From Zymoseptoria tritici IPO323 (taxonomy: Eukaryota; Ascomycota; Dothideomycetes; Mycosphaerellales; Mycosphaerellaceae): 64,000 nt of DNA. Each line of letters opens with the position of its first letter. The first letter of the stretch is position 1. Made by a program: the position numbers and the translations under genes. Location: assembly GCF_000219625.1 (NCBI RefSeq), contig NC_018216.1, forward strand, positions 3,286,001 to 3,350,000, written 5' to 3'. Positions 21,831-32,610 of this stretch are shown here, in pieces. The notes under the pieces are model-generated. The model had not been told where the DNA came from, made no database searches, and saw nothing but the letters and a program-made list of their open reading frames with translations.

Positions 21831-23434
21831 TCAACCCGATCCGTTCTTCCCAAAGACCTTGTACCCACCCGGGATACCCTTCTGAAACACCCCATTCGGA
21901 TCATACTTGGTACTCATCTCCTTCAAAAACTGCACCTCATCCTCTCCATAACCACCAATCGGATCCTGCCACTTCGCCGCATAGTTCAAGTACAGCGCTC
22001 GAATGTTGACCTTTGCTTCCTTGGCCATCTTCTGAGCTTCTTCAATTAGTCGCTCAGACTCACCCTGCACCCTATCATCGTCGGCCGCATCATCCCAGTA
22101 GGTCGTCAATATGGCGTTGACAACGTTTCCATCTTCCGGCGTGAAGCCGAGAACATTGCCTCCATTCTTGGTGCCCTTTGACGTCAAGATTTGCGGGAGA
22201 GGTTGGAGCGTAATGGCAGTCTGGAAACCAGGGATCGTAGGAGGGAGGAGTTTCGCAGCATAAGCGTCCACGAGCTTGTAGAGCTGCTTGGCGAATGATT
22301 CCGAGGCGCGGAAAGTCATGGTGGCGAAGATCACTCGGGGTGCGACGTATTCCTTGCCCAGCTCGTCGGTGAAGGAGGAGTAGGGGGCGACGCGGGTGGT
22401 GTTGGCTGTGTTAGAGGTTAGCTCTGATGCGGACGTAGGTGGCTAGTCAACATACCAAAGCTCGGGATCTTGACCATTTCAGCCAGGAATTCGGGAACAG
22501 AGTTCGAAGCTGGTACTTTTGTATATGTAAAGACGGTGGAAACGAGCGTCATGTTCGGTGTCCAGACGTAGGACTGAATCACCTGCCCGTAGGGATCGTA
22601 GTCCTTACTGTCGGCCAATCGAGACACCGCCTCGAGTTGTTTGTCGGCCGTGGACATGTTGTAAAAGACTTGTCCACCCCAGAAGTCACCGCCTGGAAAG
22701 GTCTTCATACGGAAATGGGTGGCAATTCCATAGTTGCTCGTTCCGCCCTTGAGTGCGCGGAAAAGATCCGGGTAGTTGGTCTGAGAAACATTGACGACTT
22801 TGCCGTCGGCCATGACCAGCTCCACGGACTCCAGATTATCGCAGACGAAGCCGTATCTTGAGGAATAAAAGCTGATGCCACCGCCGAGGGTGAGACCTCC
22901 CACACCGACGCCGGTGACTCGTCCGCCATGAGTTGCAAGTCCGTATGGCTCGATGTACTTGTAGACTTTATCCCATGTGTTTCCACCTCCGAATGTCACG
23001 ACGCTGTGGTCTGGTGACAGGCTGATATCGTTGAGCGATCCCAGGTCGATTGTCACGCCGCCTTCGATGTTGTTGGATCCTCTCCATGCCGTGTGGCCTC
23101 CACCGCGGACTGCGAAACGACAGTCTCCGACATCTTGTTCCGATGCAGAGAGTTGCGAGCTGAGCAGTCGCACAGCTGTGGCGACGTCATCCGTGCTTTG
23201 TGGACGAAGGATACAGCTCGGTCTGAGTTCTCCAGCCGTATTGCTGTAGTAGCTACTCAAAGATTGGTTGAACGTGCTGCTTTCCGAGTAGAATATACGT
23301 CCTGGGAGGAGATCCTCAAGTTGAGAGCAGCAAGGCGTGCGGAATTCATATGGAGTCCAGTCTTCGCATGCTGGATTGTGCGCTTGAGAGCGAACGAACT
23401 CGAAAAGCAGCGCCGTCAGAAGCACACCGAGCAT
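21831..23434 (-). CDS. Secreted FAD-linked oxidase, berberine-bridge-enzyme-like
   Basis: Exons 23434-22456 and 22405-21831, with a 50-bp intron; 517 residues. The start at 23434 gives a clear signal peptide (MLGVLLTALLFEFVRSQA). The PCMH-type FAD domain includes LRPQSTDDVATAVRLL, GGGHTAWRGSNN (its His is the expected 8-alpha-histidyl flavin site) and VGVGGLTLGGGIS. The second attachment Cys of bicovalent members would lie just before VGVGG, but here it reads VTG, so a single covalent bond is likely. The BBE C-terminal segment is present (YLNYAAKWQDPIGGYGEDEVQFL, shortened here as YLNYAAKWQDP and LKEMSTKYDP). It is probably a secreted oxidase acting on sugars, alcohols or secondary metabolites; there is no biosynthetic cluster around it. 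Confidence 0.9.
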
Positions 23435-24287
23435 TGTTTGTGATCCTCGCAATGAGGAAGAATGAGTGCCCAGATTCCGTCCAGCAGGGCTCCGTCGCAC
23501 TTATAGAGGTCGCACAATTGCTGAGCACTGCAGTGCGACTGGCCACATTAATCCCGCAGGGAACATGCTAGTCAGCCCTCCGCCATTTTGGACCCTTCGA
23601 TGTGGGCGATGTAGATCTCTCCAAAGGCACGACCGCTCAACGACTTCCACGTTGCCCGAGCTGGAGATATACTGAATAGCCTTCGATCTCGCATGGACGC
23701 TGATCGATGATGGGCTCTGATGGATTCATGATCCCGGAGCGAATATAGGACGACGCGCAGTGAAATTGTGAAATATTGCATGGACGCCGAGATGATACAG
23801 ACATGGATCCTGGACGTAAATATCGCCTGGTCGAGTGGAAATGCCCGGCGTTTGAGACGATTGTGTTCGAGACGTCGCGATTTGGGGCCGAGGGAAAGCA
23901 TGAACAATGGAGCTCTCTCACCGCCTTACATAAGCAGGATGGTATGCCCGTAAATTGTACAGGCGGTAGCGGAAGTGGAATCGGAAAATCGAGTCATGTA
24001 CATACATGCACACATGAAAACGATGCACACATGAAAACGCATGATGGCTCAGTGCGATGAAAGCTGGTCCATTCAATCGAAGATGTTGCAGCTGTGAATG
24101 CAGGCCGTGTGCGTGTATATTGCGATCGGAATATGTGCTGGACGAACGTGACCCGAGTCGCGCTTGAGAATGACTGTGCGGAGTTGAGGCCAGTGTGCTT
24201 CTGGTCGGCTGAAAGTGTGTGTGTTGCAGTGAGAGCTGCCAACACAGTTCTTCGCACGGTTGCGTGGTACTGCCGTCGACCTCATTA
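23435..24287. other. Spacer between oxidase promoter and Cys-rich gene
   Basis: 853 bp with no gene seen. Two copies of an ATGCACACATGAAAACG-like word occur at about 24005-24040. Confidence 0.5.
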
Positions 24288-24637
24288 TTAGAGGATGCAG
24301 TTCGCACCACCCTTGCCATCGTAACTGCACGGGTGACCTGTGTCCACTGGGCCTGGGCACTCTGTGAATTCGGAAGAAGGCGTTAGCAAAGGGCATGACT
24401 TGTGGTCCTCCTATCAAGAGACACGTACGGTTGTTGCAGGCGACAACACCGCTTCCGTCGTCATTTCCGCATCCGCCTTTGGGATAGGCTTTGCAGGACT
24501 CGTCGTTGAAGCACATGTAGCATTGCTGCAGATTGTTAGTACATAGGAGAGTCGGCGCAAGGCTGAGCGAGAAGACTTGCAAGTCCTGCCACCGTGGAGG
24601 CCAGAGCAAGAAGGACGGAGAGCTGGAAGATCTGCAT
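24288..24637 (-). CDS. Small secreted cysteine-rich protein
   Basis: Exons 24637-24581, 24525-24429 and 24361-24288; 75 residues. It is hidden from simple ORF reading because the first intron (24580-24526, 55 bp) begins GCAAGT, a non-canonical GC-AG donor. That intron has a TACTAAC branch site near its end, which supports the join. The second intron (24428-24362) is GTACGT..CAG. Residues 1-18 are a signal peptide (MQIFQLSVLLALASTVAG). The mature part of about 56 residues has 8 Cys, enough for four disulphides, with QCYMCFNDESC and GHPCSYDGKGG. Small size, secretion and even Cys count fit an effector-like or antimicrobial-like secreted protein, but no family is recognised and no toxic activity can be inferred. 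Confidence 0.72.
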
Positions 24638-27303
24638 GGTCGTTGATTTCCGTGTTATCGGCAGAGATGTTTTTTTGGTGGTGTACTCGTCGTTGTCGTT
24701 GCTTGCAGCTCGAAAGTCAGACTCCGTGATGTGCGAAGGCAGCCTGTGTGTCCCGTGTGCGAAAGATGGAAGCAGTTTGACTTACTGGTTGAAAAGTCTC
24801 AACTCGATGCCCTCGAAAATCGGAGGGAAATCCTCTCGACTATAGAATATAGGCCTTCTTCTCTCCTCTCCTTCCTCGATCCGTGGAGGTGTAGACCGCA
24901 TCGCACTAGCAGAACCCGGATGAGGGCAATCCTGTTCCCTGTATTGCAATCTGGCGTACCCTGGACCGATGTGGGAACCATGTCGCGCTGTCGGAGGCAT
25001 GGCGGTGGCAGCCGGACATCATGTCTGATCGAATAAAACGTCTACAGCGTGTGAACACATCGGTATGCCGTCGGCTTCTGCAAGACAGGGAATTGCAATC
25101 TGCAGGCCTCGAGTGGAATGACTGCCTCCTCTCATTCTGATTCCCTGTGGACGCGTCAGCACATAACGAGATTCGAACGGGGACGCCCTGTCTGATCATC
25201 GGATCACAATGGCTCTTCTCATCAGAGTGATGAAGACTGGAAAGCTGGGGACCGCCACGTCCTTCTGTGCCATGCAGGGGCAACCTCGACCGCGATGGCT
25301 CACCTTTTGAACACGGCTCACGACGCGGAAGAATGTTCATCGCATGCCGGCGTATAAATCGCAAAGTCATCGCATCATTCGCACCACCACGCCGGGACCT
25401 CCATGGAGCTGCAAATGGTAAACATTTTCATCTGCTGTCTATCAGCTGGCGAAAGGGCACATGCCGCCCACACTGCTTATCATGACAGTGAGATCGACAT
25501 TCACAGGAACTCTTGCAACTGGGCGGCATTCATTCTCGAGACTCCGCACCTTGTAAATTTGGCCTTTCACCACATCTCGGGCTCGATACTCAGCACGCCT
25601 ATGCGCCAACATGCTGTTGATTCGAGGTCGATGGGCCGCCGGACACGGGCGGATGTCTATGCTCGAGCTCGCCAGCGTGACGCACTGACGGCGGACGACA
25701 AGGTCTTCCTAGGTCAATGCAGTCCTGAGTCCACAGCCTGTTATTAGGGAAACCGTTTCGCGATCACCGGATGTGGGCGATCCTTCATCGAGGTTCATCC
25801 GTGCAGCATCTCAGCGCTCATCGCGTCGGCGTCCGAGGAACGTGTTGCTCATCATGTTTGTTCGTCTCGAGATCATCGGATGTGGATGGCAGATGGTCAA
25901 GATAATTCACGCAGCGAATAAGCGCTCGAGCGCTGGCTTGTACGCGGTGCCAAAGAGTCAAAGACGACTCATATCCATGAAAGACGGGCAGCCAGCTCCG
26001 GAAGCTGGACAGAGTTCACCGCCCCGTGTGTACCTGGACAGCTTCCGAGTCATGCCGTGCAACAAGTCCCAGCCGATCAACGGAAGACCGCGGACCTGCC
26101 ATGAATGCTGAGCCTGGATTTGAGCAGGGTACTCACTCCTCAGGCGATACGGCGCATCCCCTTGTAAGAGGGATGTGCTGTTCAGTATTGCTCGCCTCGA
26201 GGAGGGGCGGGACTTTGTGCTATGATGGCCCGGTATGGACGAGTTGAGGCCAGGACTTGCGTGGCGTCAGCAATTATATTGGGAGATCCGGCGAGGAGGT
26301 ATTCTGGAGTCCAGCATGATCTGTTTTGAGTTGTGGTACCGCCAGAAGGAGAAAGAGGAAGAAGGTTGCTGAGGGAGGAAGTTTTCGCTTGGCCTTCCCC
26401 GTCGCCCATCCTTTCCCGCCGGACAGTGACCAATGTACGCCTCCTCACATTGTCACGTTATTGACGGTACCTTAGCCTTCCGCCGTCCTGCACAGCTGCA
26501 CGGAATGGCTTCTCAATATGGACTGCGTGTCACCGTCGCCAGCGCAGGACCGCGTCAAGTCGGTTTTGTCCGCGCTTTGCTGCACTGCCTTGTCCATCTT
26601 GGAGAGACTCGAATCTTCACGGCGACATCGCAAACGAGGAGCGACCTCCAGAGACGACTCCATTCTCTTCTCCAATCTCCGCGGCTTTGATCACTTCATT
26701 GTGCAGACTTGGTCCACTCGTCAATCGAGTCCACAATTTTCTGCCACCCGCGGATTTGCCGACCATCACCCACGAATGATGCTCCACGCAAATCTGCGCT
26801 CGATTCGAGCTCCATGGTCAACGTGATCATCTACAAACACGCGACGGATACAACAGCTGGCCCTCTCGGCCTTCGCATCACCGCTGCCTTCGTCTCATAA
26901 CATGCCGAGCGCTCAAGCGCGGGGAGTGCCTCTGGACGATGTCTTCGCCACGGATCCGACGGTGATGGGTAAACCTCCAGGGTACTCCACGGGTAAACAC
27001 CCCTGCTGATTCTCCGCTTTCCATTCTTCGCTACTCCAGACCGACTTCGGATGTCGAAATGCCCATTCGTTCACGTTCGTGGAGCGAGACCCATTTCGTT
27101 CCGTCATGCACCTCTCTACTCCACTCCGCCGAAGATCTCGCTCGGCATGACAGAAAGAGCATGCCGTCTAGCACGATGGCGGAGCCCTCGGGTACTGTAT
27201 TGGTGTAACGAAGGTAGGGCAGATTTCGTATCGTCCTGCGTCAATCCTTTCCTTCAACAGATCGTCTTTTCGCACGCACGAGCGCTCTTGCGGCGATTCC
27301 AGT
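24638..27303. other. Gene-poor stretch upstream of the sugar transporter
   Basis: 2.7 kb with no gene that I can support. Short ORFs overlap on both strands. A TATA-like TATATT element lies at about 24840-24850 on the minus strand, 205 bp upstream of the Cys-rich gene. Confidence 0.5.
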
Positions 27304-29585
27304 ATGCAGAAGTTCTATGGCCTGAAAGGCACACGCCTCAATGTTGCCATCGCCGTGGTGGCGGGCATCGACTTTGCCTTGTTCGGATACGATCAAGTGA
27401 GTCTTGCAAACTCGCCAAAATCCGAGCGGAATGGCATTCATTGATCCGGCGAACAGGGTGTCATGGGAGGACTGTTGACGCTGCCTTCTTTCCTCAAAGT
27501 CTTTCCGGAGATCGACGTGCAGAATCCACCCGCGGGCCAGACGGCGAGCTATGTGTCCAATATTCAAGGTAGAAGACCATCCTCAGCAAGCGAAGCGGCC
27601 GAACTGACCTGGTACAAGGGATCACGGTCGGCGCTTATACCTTGGGATGCTTCTTCGGAGCGGTATGGACATACCAACTGGCGCGTTGAACAGGAAGACT
27701 GACCACAGTTCAGGTCGGAACCATCTGGCTTGGCAACATGCTTGGTCGCAAGAAGACAATCATCGTCGGCAGCGGCATCATGATTGTCGGAGCGGCGATT
27801 CAAGCGGCTTCGATGAGCCTCACTCAATTGATCATTTCTCGACTCCTCACTGGCTTTGGAAACGGTAAAGCTCTGCTCACAAGATGTGCTACAGCCGGCA
27901 TGGCTGATAAAACTAGGGATGAACACCAGTACTGTTCCAACATGGCAATCAGAAACGTCGAAGAGTCATCGCAGAGGACAAATGGTAATGATTGAAGGCT
28001 CGCTCATCGTCTTTGGAGTCATGCTTAGCTATTGGCTCGACCTTGGCTTCTCGTTCCTGGAACCCTCGGAGATCTCCTGGAGATTTCCCATCGCCTTTCA
28101 AATCATTCTAGCCATCGCCATTGTCTGCCTGATACCCGGACTTCCAGAATCGCCTCGCTGGTATGACGACGAACATCCGCGATGTACCCATAATGGCTAA
28201 CGACGAAGCAGGCTGGTCCTCAAAGGCCGCGAAGACGAGGCCCTCGAAGTCCTCTGCGCCCTCAGCGACACCACCGAAGAGGACCCCAAGATTCAAGTCG
28301 AGTTCAATGCCGTCAAGGACACGGTCTTCGAGATGGCGCAAGGTCGATTCCAGGACTGCTTCAAGCTCAACAAGAACAGAAACTTGCATCGGACCATCCT
28401 GGCCTATGTCAACCAGATGTTCCAGCAGATTTCGGGTGAGTTGAAATGCCGCTGGCTCCAGCGCAATAGGCTGATGTGTGAGTGTGAATGCAAGGGATTA
28501 ATATCATAACTTACTACGCTGCAAGGTATTGTTGGCCTAAAGCTCGATCGTTTCTGAGATTCTGCTGACGTCTCTGGCTTTCGCATTTAGCATTTTCGAA
28601 AACAACATCGGTTGTGAGCACGACCTGCAACCCATCTGCGCATCCGAAATACGCTGATCGAACCGCAGTATCGCCATTCATGAGCCGCCTCCTCGCAGCC
28701 CTCAACGGAACAGAATACGTACGACGCTCGCCAGACCTCCTCGTTTCTCCTTGCTGATCGTAACCTCAAGTTTATCGCCTCCTGGATCGCCATCTTCACC
28801 ATCGAACGCTTCGGCCGCCGCGGACTGATGCTTTTCGGCGCAGCGGGTCAAGCGGTTTCCATGGCTATCTTGTCTGGAACGACTTCCGTCCAAGCAGGCG
28901 AGCCAAATAGTGCCCAATATGGTATCGCGGCTGCTGTGTTTTTGTTTGTGTTTAACAGCTTCTTCGCGGTGGGATGGCTGGGAATGACTTGTACGTCTGG
29001 CGGGATGGAGATCATTCTCGCGGACTGCGCTGATGAGTATTGAAGGGCTCTACCCAGCTGAGATCACGCCGCTCAGCATTCGTGCTCCGGCCAACGCCAT
29101 CTCCACGACTGCAAACTGGGCGTTCAATGTGAGAATCTCGTCGAAGTTCGCTCTGCAAGTGCTAACAATCTGATTAGTTCATGGTCGTGATGGTGACGCC
29201 CGTGGCTTTCGCCAACATCGGACACCACACCTATACAAGTACGTCCTTCCCACCTTCTGCCGCTCGCACAGATGTCACGCCGCCGGTGTTTTCTTACGCC
29301 TGCTAACATCCTGACACAGTCTTCGCCGTCATCAATGCCTTCATCGTCCCCTCGGTATACTACTTCTACCCAGAGACGGCATATCGTAGCTTGGAAGAAA
29401 TTGACGACGTGTTCCACAATGTCTCCGGATTGAAGGGCACGCTGGATGTGGTCAAAGTGGCTAGGGAGATGCCGAGACGGTATGGTAAGAAGGGAGAGTT
29501 GTTGATTGCTTATGAAGATACGGAGGGTGGTAGGAGGAGGAGCGTGAGGAGCGAGAAAGCAGAGACGGAGGTGAGAGAGACTTGA
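27304..29585 (+). CDS. MFS sugar transporter, 13 exons
   Basis: Joined exons: 27304-27396, 27457-27568, 27619-27662, 27714-27864, 27917-28160, 28212-28435, 28495-28525, 28591-28613, 28669-28718, 28771-28990, 29046-29128, 29178-29238, 29320-29585; 533 residues. Every junction keeps frame and restores family motifs: FALFGYDQGVMGG in helix 1, GRKK after helix 2, GMNTSTVPTWQSE with the following RRG, a PESPRW-type block (LPESPRWL across an intron), QQISGINIITYY in helix 7, and FGRRG. A PETAYRSLEEID tail follows the last helix. These are hallmarks of the fungal hexose/polyol proton symporter family with 12 helices in the plasma membrane. Substrate unknown. Exons 7 and 8 are only 31 and 23 bp. No frameshift or stop is needed. 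Confidence 0.9.
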
Positions 29586-29834
29586 GGACATATGGGTGGA
29601 TGGCGAAGCATTGTGGACGGGAGGAAAGCGGTGCTCCTCGGGAGCAATCCTCTGCCGTCGAGCAGCTATTTCCGGCGGAATGCAAAGCCACGAGTTTTGA
29701 GACGCAGTCATAGCCTGTGGCAAAGCCTTCGTTGTCTACCACGACAAGCATTAGATCTTCATATGCTCTGTATGTTGTCGTGTGCTATCTACGCGATGCA
29801 ATGCAATGCCAACCATCCGAACGTATGCTGCCGA

Positions 29835-32610
29835 TCATCTTAGCTGATCTCGAATCTCCTGAATCACCTCCTTCGTATTTGGCAATTGGGCCTCCGGCTT
29901 CGCGCTTGCGAAGTGTAGAGTCCCCGAGATTCCACCCTTGAGTGACTGCTTGAACGCATCACTGACCGACAAGAGAGTGCCCAATGCGGACAATGTCCGA
30001 AACACAGCGTCGACATCCGCTGCGTGAGGACTGTCGCTCTCTAGCATGATAGCAATGTCAGTGACGAGGACTTTGGCGCGAGCCTCGCGGTCGGTGGCAA
30101 GCGCGGTCGATGTGAGGAGGACGGAGTAGTTGAGGTAGAGTGTGGCGAGTGCTTTGGCTTGAGCCGGAGACTCGGGTTCGGATGCGAATGGTCGGACGAG
30201 TCGAAGAACTTGCTCAAAGTTTTCGTGGACGGTCTTTGTGCCAGGTGCGTTTTTGAAGAGGTTTACGAGAAGGCGGATGGTGTGGACGACGTTATTGGGC
30301 GTTTCTTGGCGAGGCTCGAGAAGTCCTGCTGCCGCAATAATGTCGACGATGGTTTTGCCAGCCGCAGACGTCGCACCCGCAAAGTCGGGCGAGACGGCCA
30401 ACACGGCAAGGACACCAACAGCGGGAACTCTGCTCTTGACCGGACCTTGTGATGCGACTTTGAGAAGGGCGTTGATCTGGTCTCGTGTAGGTTTCGGGTC
30501 TTGCTTGTTCTGTAATTGAGTTGGCAGCTGTTTGAGAGCGGCCAAGTCGTCCGACGACAGGCTTTGTTCCGGTGATAGTTCGCCAGATTCCGACTTTTGT
30601 GAGATGATGTTAATTGCGTTCGTGGGATTCCCCTCCACGATGCCGATATAGCTTCGCTGTGGCAGCTTGCGAGGTGCGTAGGAGGAAGGCGCATCTCCAG
30701 GGCGATATCTCCGGTCGCTTCCCCAAGGGTCCTGTGCTTGCGGAGGTGCGTTTTGATCCGCCTGACTGGAGCCTTGCCCCAGCCGCGCTCCTTGAGTATT
30801 TTCCGTGATCCAATTTGCCACTTGCTCATAGTAGGACAGTGGAAGTTCGTTTCTCTCCAAAAATCTCCGAGCAGCATCCCAGGAGCTCTCGGTCAGGTTG
30901 TAGGGAAGCTTGAGAGGAGGCTTTCCGTCCTCGATGTCGATATCGAAGACGTAGTCGTACTCTTTGCCCTCGTGGAGTTTCTTGCTGGCGCCAGTGCCTT
31001 CGCCTTCCACGACGGTACCGATCTAGAACTTTTGTCAGCTGGTACGTGAGCGAGGTAGGCCATGCTTTGAGCTCACCAAATTCCACTGAGCAGTCGATGC
31101 AGCCCACAGATGTGCTGTGACACTGCCGTCGTTCTCGCGAACGAAAAGTTGTTGTCCATCGCGTTGGCCAACCTGTATTTGGAGCGCCTCTGCATCGATC
31201 CCAAGTCAGTACAAAGAGTCCTATGCGACGTCCCTGGCGCAGTGTCCTCGACCGACGGCACGCGAGCTTCACCTGCAGCTGCAGCTGACTGGCATGAGGA
31301 CCGCAGAACAGTCGGTTGGGACCATGAGGGGTGCATAGAGAGATTTCTGCGGAGCTCACTTACCTGGGCCTGGAAGATTCTCCTTCTGGAAAGGCTGGCC
31401 TTGACTCGCTGTCTCGGCGGGAATTGCATACATGCGATTGCTCTCTTCGAATGATGCCACGGTCTGCGGGAACATGTCAGCGTCAAACCACGGAAGATGC
31501 CGGGAGCCCAACTTGCAGCTCATCACGCGAGTCATCGAGGAACAGAGCAACATACCTCAGCATCCGCCTGCCGTTCAGGATCTCTTGAAAATACACGAAT
31601 CGTCTTGTCGCTGGCTCCACTCGCAATGTCTCCGGTCTCCGGACACGCCGCAACGGTCCATATACTGATCGCAGGATGCGTGATTGTCTGTATGCATTGG
31701 CCATCTCTCCATAATCTTACTGTCCGGTCCTCCGAAGAGCTGGCGATATCTCCGTTCGGAAGGATTGCAAGGTCGTAGATGTAGGCCGTGTGTCCTTCCA
31801 GTGCCGCAACCTGGAGACCTTCGAGCGTCCACAGACGAATCACCTCGTCATTACCGGCCGATGCAAACGCTGCGCCCGACCAATGGCTGGATGGGAGTTT
31901 GCAGAATGATCGCACGACATCTGTATGGCCTTCGATCGTGTGGAGGGCCTTTCCGCTGATGTCAAAAATGCGAATCATCTTGTCGGCGCATGCGGTTACA
32001 ACCAACTTGGAATCGTACACCATAATCCCCCAGACCGGTCCTTGATGTCCAGAGAGCTCTGCCGTCACAGCGCCTGTTTCTATGTCCCATACAAAGACCT
32101 GGCTGTCCCATGCTCCACTGATGATTTTATTGCCGTCCTCGCTGAAGGCCATACATGAGATGTTCCCAGCGTGCCCAATAAGCAGTCGATAGGGATCCGC
32201 ATCCGGCGAAGCTCCAACCTCTTTCACGTACACAAAAGTCTCCCTTCCACCAGTTGCGATCAGGCCTTGTGGATGCTCTTTCGTTGGTGGACTATATGCT
32301 AAGCCATTGAACCAGTTCTGTCCTCGGATAGCGATCGTGTCATCGTATGCGGGAGGTTGTGAAGACTGCAAGCTCCATTGTCGGGCGGTGTTGTCTCGTG
32401 AGGCGGAGAAGAGATGTTGTTTGGTGGGGAAGACGATGGCTCGGACCTGCACATTGGACTGTCAGCTTTGCTAGGATGAATGATCCTTGAGGAGATGCAA
32501 GCAACTGGAGGAAAGTGGACGATAGCGCGCACGAAAAGACAAGGACGTGGAGGACTCACATCTTCTTCGTGGCCTTTCAACGTGGCGGAGAGTCTAAAGT
32601 CGCCCGCCAT
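29835..32610 (-). CDS. DOA1: DOA1/PLAA ubiquitin-homeostasis protein (WD40-PFU-PUL)
   Basis: Exons 32610-32560, 32446-31556, 31463-31364, 31189-31077 and 31022-29835; 780 residues, close to human PLAA (about 795) and somewhat longer than yeast Doa1 (715). A seven-bladed WD40 propeller covers residues 1-310 (LKGHEEDVRAIVF, then GHAGNISCMAFSEDG and WDIETG). The PFU domain covers about 348-460 (VGQRDGQQLFVREN and GKEYDYVFDIDIEDG). The PUL armadillo-like domain runs to the C-terminus (YIGIVEGNPTNAINIIS and LRLLVNLFKN-type helices). In yeast, Doa1/Ufd3 binds ubiquitin through WD40 and PFU and Cdc48 through PUL, acting in ubiquitin recycling and sorting. The third intron (174 bp) is unusually long and contains earlier AG sites; the chosen acceptor at 31190 restores the PFU start. 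Confidence 0.92.

Noticed and set aside
25140..25200. GAGATTCGAACGGGGACG looked like the T-arm of a minus-strand tRNA
   Set aside because: The stem bases do not pair and no acceptor, D or anticodon arms can be drawn.
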